From: Labia minor
Taxonomy: Eukaryota > Arthropoda > Insecta > Dermaptera > Spongiphoridae
Direction: 5' to 3'
Assembly: GCA_963082975.1 (NCBI GenBank)
Contig: OY720345.1
Coordinates: 80,693,034 to 80,757,033 of the forward strand
Length of the DNA stretch: 64,000 bases
Below, piece after piece: positions 1 to 11,381 of this stretch. A model generated the notes under the pieces. The model saw only the letters and a program-made list of their open reading frames with translations. It had not been told where the DNA came from and ran no database searches. How positions within the stretch are numbered: the stretch's first letter is position 1; every line of letters begins with the position of its first letter. The translations under genes and the position numbers were made by a program.

Positions 1-220
1 AACATTCTAATTATTAATGAAATTTATTAAAATTTAAAAAATACAAAAAAAAAATAAATGAAAAAAAATATTCCCTATTTTACTATTAAATTTAATAATA
101 AAATATTTTTTTTTTAAATTTCATATTATATTTATTGAAAAAAAAAAATATTTATCTTAATATATACACATCATTGATTGTTAAATTTTTATGTCAAAAT
201 TTAAGGTCCCAAAAGCAATG

Positions 221-330
221 AGAGATTGTGGCCGCACGGGTAAATCGGCTAGCAGATTAGCTCGTGTTGGAGATACCCCGGCGTGTAGTCGGGCCTCGGT
301 TTGTGCCTGGGCAACTTCTCTAATTTTTTT
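221..330 (+). ncRNA. Candidate small structured RNA gene, copy 1
   Basis: A segment of more than 50% GC sits in DNA of roughly 20% GC. It opens with AGAGATTG (221-228) and closes with CAACTTCTCT (312-321), which can pair as a terminal stem with a two-base bulge. A T7 run at 324-330, then T6 at 334-339, would end Pol III transcription. TGGCCGCACGG (229-239) is close to a tRNA-type A box, and GGTTTGTGCC (298-307) is a weak B box. The stretch from GTCGGGCCTCGG onward (288-310) also resembles the 5S rRNA internal control region. It does not read as a normal tRNA, 5S, 7SL, U1, U2, U4, U5 or U6. The true 5' end could lie upstream, near 205. Identity is unknown; strand is inferred from the terminator and boxes. 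Confidence 0.5.
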
Positions 331-526
331 CATTTTTTCAGTATATGATTAAAAAAATAACTACTCCTTAAATATTTAAATTCATTCTATTAATATCTTT
401 ATATATTAAATATTGAATAAATGTTAAATTTTATACTAAACATTTAAAGGAATTATTTAAAAATTTAAAATATAGTCATACGATATTTACAGATTAAGAG
501 TAAATATGGAAAAAAAAATCTGATAG

Positions 527-603
527 CCAATGAGAAATAAGCACGTGACCTAATACTTCTCCCTATTGGGTATAAATTAGAGGTTCATGACAAAACTGTC
601 ATG
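527..603 (+). promoter_or_regulatory. CCAAT / E-box / TATA block with hairpin, once per unit
   Basis: CCAAT (527-531), CACGTGAC (542-549, a USF/bHLH-type E-box) and TATAAATT (571-578) lie in the order and spacing of a core promoter reading to the right. A perfect 7-bp hairpin with an AAAC loop, CATGACAAAACTGTCATG (586-603), falls where transcription would begin. The CCAAT box recurs at 2166, 3800, 5435, 7073 and 10142. In unit 3 the TATA context reads TATAAATAAG. No protein frame follows, so the block may drive a non-coding transcript. Motif recognition is by eye only. Confidence 0.4.
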
Positions 604-1859
604 GTACAGATAGTCTTTAAAAAATAATTTTTTAATATATATTCAATTAAATACTGAAAGAGATATTCGTATTAATATATATCTAATATAGCTATATATA
701 TTTTAAATGAAATAGTTTCTCTAATTTTATCAAGTATTATATATAAAAAATTTTTCAAAAAAGCAAATTTATTCTATTATAAAAAAAATCTATTCAGATG
801 AGCTGCGAAATCAATGTATATTTATATATAGAAAAAAAAAAATTTCTGTTATTTGTTTTCTATATTTTTATTTATGTTTAAGTAAATAAAAAAAATATCT
901 TTATAATATAGAATATGGATTCTTAAAATCAATGAATATTTGCAAATTAATAAGGATTTTATATTATAATATATATAAAATTAAAAATAATAATAAAAAT
1001 ATCCAAATTTCTTTTAAGGTGAGTCTAAATATGTAGTTCGGTTCTTTAGCAAATTTATGATAAATTATAGTTCAATTTCAAGAATATTTAGGTTTGTCAA
1101 TTTTTAATTTCATTTCAAATTCAACATATATATAAATATATTCATATAAAGTATATTTAAAAATTAAAAAAAAGCTTTTAAAATTTTTATAAAAAATATT
1201 GATATGTTTGGTTGCATATAAGCCAGGCGTTTCTTCAAATGAAATTTAATCTTAAAAAATTAGTTAAATTAATTTTTTTTAACCTGGTAATCATTCTTAC
1301 CGAAAATTAAAAATAAACAAATTTAGCATGATTTTGATATTAAAATAGAAAAAATATATTATATTAGTTTTGTTAATATCTTGACTGAAACATTTCATTA
1401 ATAGTATTCATTTTGAAATTATTTATCCACTATCTTCACAATTTACACACATTCAATAAAATTGAAATAATTTTCTCATTAATATAAATATGTTGATTGT
1501 GATAGTAAAATTTAAATTAATATTTATCTTCTATAGAATTAAATCCACTTTAATAATTAATAAAAATTAATGAAGAGAAAATTCGTATAAATTATAAATA
1601 AAGTGAAATTTTTTTGTTTATCTATTTGAAATTCAAATTAACATTCTAATTATTAATGAAATTTATTAAAATTTAAAAAATACAAAAAAAAAATAAATGA
1701 AAAAAAATATTCCCTATTTTACTATTAAATTTAATAATAAAATATTTTTTTTTTAAATTTCATATTATATTTATTGAAAAAAAAAAATATTTATCTTAAT
1801 ATATACACATCATTGATTGTTAAATTTTTATGTCAAAATTTAAGGTCCCAAAAGCAATG

Positions 1860-1969
1860 AGAGATTGTGGCCGCACGGGTAAATCGGCTAGCAGATTAGC
1901 TCGTGTTGGAGATACCCCGGCGTGTAGTCGGGCCTCGGTTTGTGCCTGGGCAACTTCTCTAATTTTTTT
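1860..1969 (+). ncRNA. Candidate small structured RNA gene, copy 2
   Basis: The core at 1860-1960 has the same sequence as copy 1 and is followed by the same T-run terminator. It is the equivalent position in unit 2. Confidence 0.5.
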
Positions 1970-3494
1970 CATTTTTTCAGTATATGATTAAAAAAATAAC
2001 TACTCCTTAAATATTTAAATTCATTCTATTAATATCTTTATATATTAAATATTGAATAAATGTTAAATTTTATACTAAACATTTAAAGGAAATATTTAAA
2101 AATTTAAAATATAGTCATACGATATTTACAGATTAAGAGTAAATATGGAAAAAAAAATCTGATAGCCAATGAGAAATAAGCACGTGACCTAATACTTCTC
2201 CCTATTGGGTATAAATTAGAGGTTCATGACAAAACTGTCATGGTACAGATAGTCTTTAAAAAATAATTTTTTAATATATATTCAATTAAATACTGAAAGA
2301 GATATTCGTATTAATATATATCTAATATAGCTATATATATTTTAAATGAAATAGTTTCTCTAATTTTATCAAGTATTATATATAAAAAATTTTTCAAAAA
2401 AGCAAATTTATTCTATTATAAAAAAAATCTATTCAGATGAGCTGCGAAATCAATGTATATTTATATATAGAAAAAAAAAAATTTCTGTTATTTGTTTTCT
2501 ATATTTTTATTTATGTTTAAGTAAATAAAAAAAATATCTTTATAATATAGAATATGGATTCTTAAAATCAATGAATATTTGCAAATTAATAAGGATTTTA
2601 TATTATAATATATATAAAATTAAAAATAATAATAAAAATATCCAAATTTCATTTAAGGTGAGTCTAAATATGTAGTTCGGTTCTTTAGCAAATTTATGAT
2701 AAATTATAGTTCAATTTCAAGAATATTTAGGTTTGTCAATTTTTAATTTCATTTCAAATTCAACATATATATAAATATATTCATATAAAGTATATTTAAA
2801 AATTAAAAAAAAGCTTTTAAAATTTTTATAAAAAATATTGATATGTTTGGTTGCATATAAGCCAGGCGTTTCTTCAAATGAAATTTAATCTTAAAAAATT
2901 AGTTAAATTAATTTTTTTTAACCTGGTAATCATTCTTACCGAAAATTAAAAATAAACAAATTTAGCATGATTTTGATATTAAAATAGAAAAAATATATTA
3001 TATTAGTTTTGTTAATATCTTGACTGAAACATTTCATTAATAGTATTCATTTTGAAATTATTTATCCACTATATTCACAATTTACATTCAATAAAATTGA
3101 AATAATTTTCTCATTAATATAAATATGTTGATTTTGATACTAAAATTTAAATTAATATTTATGTTCTATAGAATTAAATCCACTTTAATAATTAATAAAA
3201 ATTAATGAAGAAAAAATTCGTATAAATTATAAATAAAGTGAAATTTTTTTGTTTATCTATTTGAAATTCAAATTAACATTCTAATAATTAATGAAATTTA
3301 TTAAAATTTAAAAAATACACAAAAAAAAAAATGAAAAAAAATATTCCCTATTTTACTATTAAATTTAATAATAAAATATTTTTTTTTTAAATTTCATATT
3401 ATATTTATTGAAAAAAAAAAAATATTTATCTTAATATATACACATCATTGATTGTTAAATTTTTATGTCAAAATTTAAGGTCCCAAAAGCAATG

Positions 3495-3604
3495 AGAGAT
3501 TGTGGCCGCACGGGTAAATCGGCTAGCAGATTAGCTCGTGTTGGAGATACCCCGGCGTGTAGTCGGGCCTCGGTTTGTGCCTGGGCAACTTCTCTAATTT
3601 TTTT
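3495..3604 (+). ncRNA. Candidate small structured RNA gene, copy 3
   Basis: The core at 3495-3595 matches copy 1, with the closing stem and T run intact. Confidence 0.5.
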
Positions 3605-5128
3605 CATTTTTTCAGTATATGATTAAAAAAATAACTACTCCTTAAATATTTAAATTCATTCTATTAATATCTTTATATATTAAATATTGAATAAATGTTA
3701 AATTTTATACTAAACATTTAAAGGAAATATTTAAAAATTTAAAATATAGTCATACGATATTTACAGATTAAGAGTAAATATGGAAAAAAAATCTGATAGC
3801 CAATGAGAAATAAGCACGTGACCTAATACTTCTCCCTATTGGGTATAAATAAGAGGTTCATGACAAAACTGTCATGGTCCAGATAGTCTTTAAAAAATAA
3901 TTTTTTAATATATATTCAATTAAATACTGAAAGAGATATTCGTATTAATATATATCTAATATAGCTATATATATTTTAAATGAAATAGTTTCTCTAATTT
4001 TATCAAGTATTATATATAAAAAATTTTTCAAAAAAGCAAATTTATTCTATTATAAAAAAAATCTATTCAGATGAGCTGCGAAATCAATGTATATTTATAT
4101 ATAGAAAAAAAAAAATTTCTGTTATTTGTTTTCTATATTTTTATTTATGTTTAAGTAAATAAAAAAAATATCTTTATAATATAGAATATGGATCCTTAAA
4201 ATCAATGAATATTTGCAAATTAATAAGGATTTTATATTATAATATATATAAAATTAAAAATAATAATAAAAATATCCAAATTTCATTTAAGGTGAGTCTA
4301 AATATGTAGTTCGGTTCTTTAGCAAATTTATGATAAATTATAGTTCAATTTCAAGAATATTTAGGTTTGTCAATTTTTAATTTCATTTCAAATTCAACAT
4401 ATATATAAATATATTCATATAAAGTATATTTAAAAATTAAAAAAAAGCTTTTAAAATTTTTATAAAAAATATTGATATGTTTGGTTGCATATAAGCCAGG
4501 CGTTTCTTCAAATGAAATTTAATCTTAAAAAATTAGTTAAATTAATTTTTTTTAACCTGGTAATCATTCTTACCGAAAATTAAAAATAAACAAATTTAGC
4601 ATGATTTTGATATTAAAATAGAAAAAATATATTATATTAGTTTTGTTAATATCTTGACTGAAACATTTCATTAATAGTATTCATTTTGAAATTATTTATC
4701 CACTATATTCACAATTTACATTCAATAAAATTGAAATAATTTTCTCATTAATATAAATATGTTGATTTTGATACTAAAATTTAAATTAATATTTATGTTC
4801 TATAGAATTAAATCCACTTTAATAATTAATAAAAATTAATGAAGAAAAAATTCGTATAAATTATAAATAAAGTGAAATTTTTTTGTTTATCTATTTGAAA
4901 TTCAAATTAACATTCTAATAATTAATGAAATTTATTAAAATTTAAAAAATACACAAAAAAAAAAATGAAAAAAAATATTCCCTATTTTACTATTAAATTT
5001 AATAATAAAATATTTTTTTTTTAAATTTCATATTATATTTATTGAAAAAAAAAAAATATTTATCTTAATATATACACATCATTGATTGTTAAATTTTTAT
5101 GTCAAAATTTAAGGTCCCAAAAGCAATG

Positions 5129-5238
5129 AGAGATTGTGGCCGCACGGGTAAATCGGCTAGCAGATTAGCTCGTGTTGGAGATACCTTGGCGTGTAGTCGG
5201 GCCTCGGTTTGTGCCTGGGCAACTTCTCTAATTTTTTT
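5129..5238 (+). ncRNA. Candidate small structured RNA gene, copy 4 (variant)
   Basis: The core at 5129-5229 matches the others except that CC becomes TT at 5186-5187 (ATACCTTGG instead of ATACCCCGG). The change falls in a possible CCCG/CGGG inner stem and is not compensated on the other side. This copy may be a diverging or weakened paralogue. Confidence 0.48.
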
Positions 5239-6766
5239 CATTTTTTCAGTATATGATTAAAAAAATAACTACTCCTTAAATATTTAAATTCATTCTATTA
5301 ATATCTTTATATATTAAATATTGAATAAATGTTAAATTTTATACTAAACATTTAAAGGAAATATTTAAAAATTTAAAATATAGTCATACGATATTTACAG
5401 ATTAAGAGTAAATATGGAAAAAAAAATCTGATAGCCAATGAGAAATAAGCACGTGACCTAATACTTCTCCCTATTGGGTATAAATTAGAGGTTCATGACA
5501 AAACTGTCATGGTACAGATAGTCTTTAAAAAATAATTTTTTAATATATATTCAATTAAATACTGAAAGAGATATTCGTATTAATATATATCTAATATAGC
5601 TATATATATTTTAAATGAAATAGTTTCTCTAATTTTATCAAGTATTATATATAAAAAATTTTTCAAAAAAGCAAATTTATTCTATTATAAAAAAAATCTA
5701 TTCAGATGAGGTGCGAAATCAATGTATATTTATATATAGAAAAAAAAATTTCTGTTATTTGTTTTCTATATTTTTATTTATGTTTAAGTAAATAAAAAAA
5801 ATATCTTTATAATATAGAATATGGATCCTTAAAATCAATGAATATTTGCAAATTAATAAGGATTTTATATTATAATATATATAAAATTAAAAATAATAAT
5901 AAAAATATCCAAACTTCATTTAAGGTGAGTCTAAATATGTAGTTCGGTTCTTTAGCAAATTTATGATAAATTATAGTTCAATTTCAAGAATATTTAGGTT
6001 TGTCAATTTTTAATTTCATTTCAAATTCAACATATATATAAATATATTCATATAAAGTATATTTAAAAATTAAAAAAAAGCTTTTAAAATTTTTATAAAA
6101 AATATTGATATGTTTGGTTGCATATAAGCCAGGCGTTTCTTCAAATGAAATTTAATCTTAAAAAATTAGTTAAAATAATTTTTTTTAACCTGGTAATCAT
6201 TCTTACCGAAAATTAAAAATAAACAAATTTAGCATGATTTTGATATTAAAATAGAAAAAATATATTATATTAGTTTTGTTAATATCTTGACTGAAACATT
6301 TCATTAATAGTATTCATTTTGAAATTATTTATCCACTATCTTCACAATTTACACACATTCAATAAAATTGAAATAATTTTCTCATTAATATAAATATGTT
6401 GATTGTGATAGTAAAATTTAAATTAATATTTATCTTCTATAGAATTAAATCCACTTTAATAATTAATAAAAATTAATGAAGAGAAAATTCGTATAAATTA
6501 TAAATAAAGTGAAATTTTTTTGTTTATCTATTTGAAATTCAAATTAACATTCTAATTATTAATGAAATTTATTAAAATTTAAAAAATACAAAAAAAAAAT
6601 AAATGAAAAAAAATATTCCCTATTTTACTATTAAATTTAATAATAAAATATTTTTTTTTTAAATTTCATATTATATTTATTGAAAAAAAAAAAATATTTA
6701 TCTTAATATATACACATCATTGATTGTTAAATTTTTATGTCAAAATTTAAGGTCCCAAAAGCAATG

Positions 6767-6876
6767 AGAGATTGTGGCCGCACGGGTAAATCGGCTAGCA
6801 GATTAGCTCGTGTTGGAGATACCCCGGCGTGTAGTCGGGCCTCGGTTTGTGCCTGGGCAACTTCTCTAATTTTTTT
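6767..6876 (+). ncRNA. Candidate small structured RNA gene, copy 5
   Basis: The core at 6767-6867 matches copy 1; terminal stem and T run are present. Confidence 0.5.
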
Positions 6877-8402
6877 CATTTTTTCAGTATATGATTAAAA
6901 AAATAACTACTCCTTAAATATTTAAATTCATTCTATTAATATCTTTATATATTAAATATTGAATAAATGTTAAATTTTATACTAAACATTTAAAGGAAAT
7001 ATTTAAAAATTTAAAATATAGTCATACGATATTTACAGATTAAGAGTAAATATGGAAAAAAAAATCTGATAGCCAATGAGAAATAAGCACGTGACCTAAT
7101 ACTTCTCCCTATTGGGTATAAATTAGAGGTTCATGACAAAACTGTCATGGTACAGATAGTCTTTAAAAAATAATTTTTTAATATATATTCAATTAAATAC
7201 TGAAAGAGATATTCGTATTAATATATATCTAATATAGCTATATATATTTTAAATGAAATAGTTTCTCTAATTTTATCAAGTATTATATATAAAAAATTTT
7301 TCAAAAAAGCAAATTTATTCTATTATAAAAAAAATCTATTCAGATGAGCTGCGAAATCAATGTATATTTATATATAGAAAAAAAAAAATTTCTGTTATTT
7401 GTTTTCTATATTTTTATTTATGTTTAAGTAAATAAAAAAAATATCTTTATAATATAGAATATGGATTCTTAAAATCAATGAATATTTGCAAATTAATAAG
7501 GATTTTATATTATAATATATATAAAATTAAAAATAATAATAAAAATATCCAAATTTCATTTAAGGTGAGTCTAAATATGTAGTTCGGTTCTTTAGCAAAT
7601 TTATGATAAATTATAGTTCAATTTCAAGAATATTTAGGTTTGTCAATTTTTAATTTCATTTCAAATTCAACATATATATAAATATATTCATATAAAGTAT
7701 ATTTAAAAATTAAAAAAAAGCTTTTAAAATTTTTATAAAAAATATTGATATGTTTGGTTGCATATAAGCCAGGCGTTTCTTCAAATGAAATTTAATCTTA
7801 AAAAATTAGTTAAATTAATTTTTTTTAACCTGGTAATCATTCTTACCGAAAATTAAAAATAAACAAATTTAGCATGATTTTGATATTAAAATAGAAAAAA
7901 TATATTATATTAGTTTTGTTAATATCTTGACTGAAACATTTCATTAATAGTATTCATTTTGAAATTATTTATCCACTATATTCACAATTTACATTCAATA
8001 AAATTGAAATAATTTTCTCATTAATATAAATATGTTGATTTTGATACTAAAATTTAAATTAATATTTATGTTCTATAGAATTAAATCCACTTTAATAATT
8101 AATAAAAATTAATGAAGAAAAAATTCGTATAAATTATAAATAAAGTGAAATTTTTTTGTTTATCTATTTGAAATTCAAATTAACATTCTAATTATTAATG
8201 AAATTTATTAAAATTTAAAAAATACAAAAAAAAAATAAATGAAAAAAAATATTCCCTATTTTACTATTAAATTTAATAATAAAATATTTTTTTTTTAAAT
8301 TTCATATTATATTTATTGAAAAAAAAAAAATATTTATCTTAATATATACACATCATTGATTGTTAAATTTTTATGTCAAAATTTAAGGTCCCAAAAGCAA
8401 TG

Positions 8403-8512
8403 AGAGATTGTGGCCGCACGGGTAAATCGGCTAGCAGATTAGCTCGTGTTGGAGATACCCCGGCGTGTAGTCGGGCCTCGGTTTGTGCCTGGGCAACTTC
8501 TCTAATTTTTTT
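8403..8512 (+). ncRNA. Candidate small structured RNA gene, copy 6
   Basis: The core at 8403-8503 matches copy 1. The Helitron-like insertion begins about 180 bp downstream, so this copy is whole but has lost its normal spacing to the next promoter-like block. Confidence 0.5.
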
Positions 8513-8686
8513 CATTTTTTCAGTATATGATTAAAAAAATAACTACTCCTTAAATATTTAAATTCATTCTATTAATATCTTTATATATTAAATATTGAAT
8601 AAATGTTAAATTTTATACTAAACATTTAAAGGAAATATTTAAAAATTTAAAATATAGTCATACGATATTTACAGATTAAGAGTAAA

Positions 8687-10119
8687 CCAGCTGGTCCGAG
8701 CGCCTTCGGCGCTCTTCACAGCTGGACGGGGGCTCCGCCCCCTGTACCCCGAGTGGTACAATTTATTTTTATATACTTTAAAAATTTTACAATTTTTTAA
8801 TTATTTATTATAATTGTTAAATGGAATTTCTAAAAATGACCCATTAAAAATTTGTTTCCTAAAATGTTTCAAAATAATTCAAAGAATATTTTGTTTATAA
8901 GTTTATTTTTTTAATATTTTATTTATAAAACACGAAAACATTTAAAATTATATGAATAATTGATCTCATAATTGGATTTTTCATTTTCAATTGACGATTT
9001 GAATTCATAAAATATTAAAAAAAAACTTTTAAAACTTTTTAAATTATATTCAAGTAAGTTTATAAGAATATAAGATATATTATGGGTGAATTCAAAATGT
9101 ATGAATAATAATATATATAATTAATTTACTGATTAAATTAAAATGTATTTTAAATAAGAACACAAAAACAAATAAATCTTTTATCTAATTGAATATTTGA
9201 TATTGTTTGAATATTTAGTAAATAATATTTTATAATATTTACCGGAGTATAATAAATTGATAACGTCATTTAATTCTCCTACTATATATCGAATCGAATA
9301 TAAAGATAAATCTTCTTTTAAACGTTGTGTGAAACAATTTCAAATAATTTAAATGTAAAACTATTAATGAAATTAATTCGGCGCTCTTCACAGCTGGACG
9401 GGTGCTCCGCCCCCTGTACCCCCGAGTGGTACATCGTATTTGGTTAAAAGTACTGGTACTTAAGTTAAAAAAATGATTCATTATTATTGGATTTGGCTGG
9501 TAATATTAATACCTGTGACACCGAACTATCACTCGACCCTTTAACCAATTTATACAATTTATTTTTATATACTTTAAAAATTTTACAATTTTTTAATTTA
9601 ATCAGTAAATTAATTATATATTATTATTATTATTTGTGTCCCTTCATACAAAATGTAAATTCTCTTTTTTGATGTTTTCCTAACATAAACAAATATTTTA
9701 TAATATTTACCGGAGTATAATAAATTGATAACGTCATTTAATTCTCCTAGTATATATCGAATCGAATATAAAGATAAATCTTCAAAACGTTGTGTGAAAC
9801 TATTTCAAATAATTTAAATGTAAAACTATTAATGAAATAAAAAAAAAATCAAATATATGAATATAATATAAATATTTTTAATTTTATTTTAAGAATAGAT
9901 ATATATATCTCACAGGCGGTGGTTGTGACGTCATCAATATATTATAAATTTAAATTAAGAAGAACTAACAAAGTTTCGTGAGATGTGATCAATAAAACTC
10001 AATTTTTCTTTATAAATACTATCTCTGTTGTGAATTTCAAAAAAATCGTTAGAGCGGTTTTTGAGAACAATGAAACAGAGAAACAGAGAAACAATTTTTA
10101 CTCGTATAAGAAGATAAGA
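8687..10119 (-). mobile_element. Non-autonomous Helitron-like element inserted in array unit 6
   Basis: The insert lies exactly between AGTAAA (to 8686) and TATGG (from 10120); the other units read AGTAAATATGG. It therefore entered between A and T with no target duplication, as Helitrons do. Read on the minus strand it begins TCTTATC and ends in a GC hairpin (GAGCGCC, short loop, GGCGCTC) followed by GGACCAG and CTGG, a CTRR terminus. No Rep/helicase frame is visible. Internally there is a second copy of the GC-rich 3'-end sequence (about 9379-9433), and a ~120 bp AT-rich block occurs twice (about 9207-9330 and 9695-9800), so the element is rearranged or composite. Confidence 0.8.
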
Positions 10120-11381
10120 TATGGAAAAAAAAATCTGATAGCCAATGAGAAATAAGCACGTGACCTAATACTTCTCCCTATTGGGTATAAATTAGAGGTT
10201 CATGACAAAACTGTCATGGTACAGATAGTCTTTAAAAAATAATTTTTTAATATATATTCAATTAAATACTGAAAGAGATATTCGTATTAATATATATCTA
10301 ATATAGCTATATATATTTTAAATGAAATAGTTTCTCTAATTTTATCAAGTATTATATATAAAAAATTTTTCAAAAAAGCAAATTTATTCTATTATAAAAA
10401 AAATCTATTCAGATGAGCTGCGAAATCAATGTATATTTATATATAGAAAAAAAAAAATTTCTGTTATTTGTTTTCTATATTTTTATTTATGTTTAAGTAA
10501 ATAAAAAAAATATCTTTATAATATAGAATATGGATTCTTAAAATCAATGAATATTTGCAAATTAATAAGGATTTTATATTATAATATATATAAAATTAAA
10601 AATAATAATAAAAATATCCAAATTTCATTTAAGGTGAGTCTAAATATGTAGTTCGGTTCTTTAGCAAATTTATGATAAATTATAGTTCAATTTCAAGAAT
10701 ATTTAGGTTTGTCAATTTTTAATTTCATTTCAAATTCAACATATATATAAATATATTCATATAAAGTATATTTAAAAATTAAAAAAAAGCTTTTAAAATT
10801 TTTATAAAAAATATTGATATGTTTGGTTGCATATAAGCCAGGCGTTTCTTCAAATGAAATTTAATCTTAAAAAATTAGTTAAATTAATTTTTTTTAACCT
10901 GGTAATCATTCTTACCGAAAATTAAAAATAAACAAATTTAGCATGATTTTGATATTAAAATAGAAAAAATATATTATATTAGTTTTGTTAATATCTTGAC
11001 TGAAACATTTCATTAATAGTATTCATTTTGAAATTATTTATCCACTATCTTCACAATTTACACACATTCAATAAAATTGAAATAATTTTCTCATTAATAT
11101 AATTATGTTGATTTTGATACTAAAATTTAAATTAATATTTATGTTCTATAGAATTAAACCCACTATCATAATTAATAAAAATTAATGAAGAGAAAATTCG
11201 TATAAATTATAAATAAAGTGAAATTTTTTTGTTTATCTATTTGAAATTCAAATTAACATTCTAATTATTAATGAAATTTATTAAAATTTAAAAAATACAC
11301 AAAAAAAAATGAAAAAAAATATTCCCTATTTTACTATTAAATTTAATAATAAAATATTTTTTTTTTAAATTTCATATTATA

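Larger units (their letters stand above)
1..11381 (+). repeat. Tandem array of a ~1.64 kb unit
   Basis: Near-identical units start at 1, 1640, 3275, 4909, 6546, 8182 and 11255, giving lengths 1639, 1635, 1634, 1637, 1636 and 1640 once the insertion at 8687..10119 is removed. The last unit stops matching after about 11381. Units differ mostly by homopolymer length and scattered single bases. Each holds a GC-rich RNA-like core, a CCAAT/E-box/TATA block and long AT-rich stretches; I found no convincing protein-coding frame. The array opens at the window edge, so it probably continues to the left. The unit length, strong homogeneity and one structured core per unit are what a multicopy RNA gene family or a satellite with an embedded gene would show. 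Confidence 0.97.

Noticed and set aside
221..330. Ordinary 5S rRNA or tRNA gene
   Set aside because: Only short stretches resemble 5S box C or tRNA A/B boxes; lengths, anticodon arm and conserved 5S segments do not fit. Reported only as an unknown RNA candidate.
1..11381. CRISPR-like or bacterial repeat array
   Set aside because: Units are 1.64 kb, direct and contiguous without spacers, and the surrounding genes are spliced and animal.
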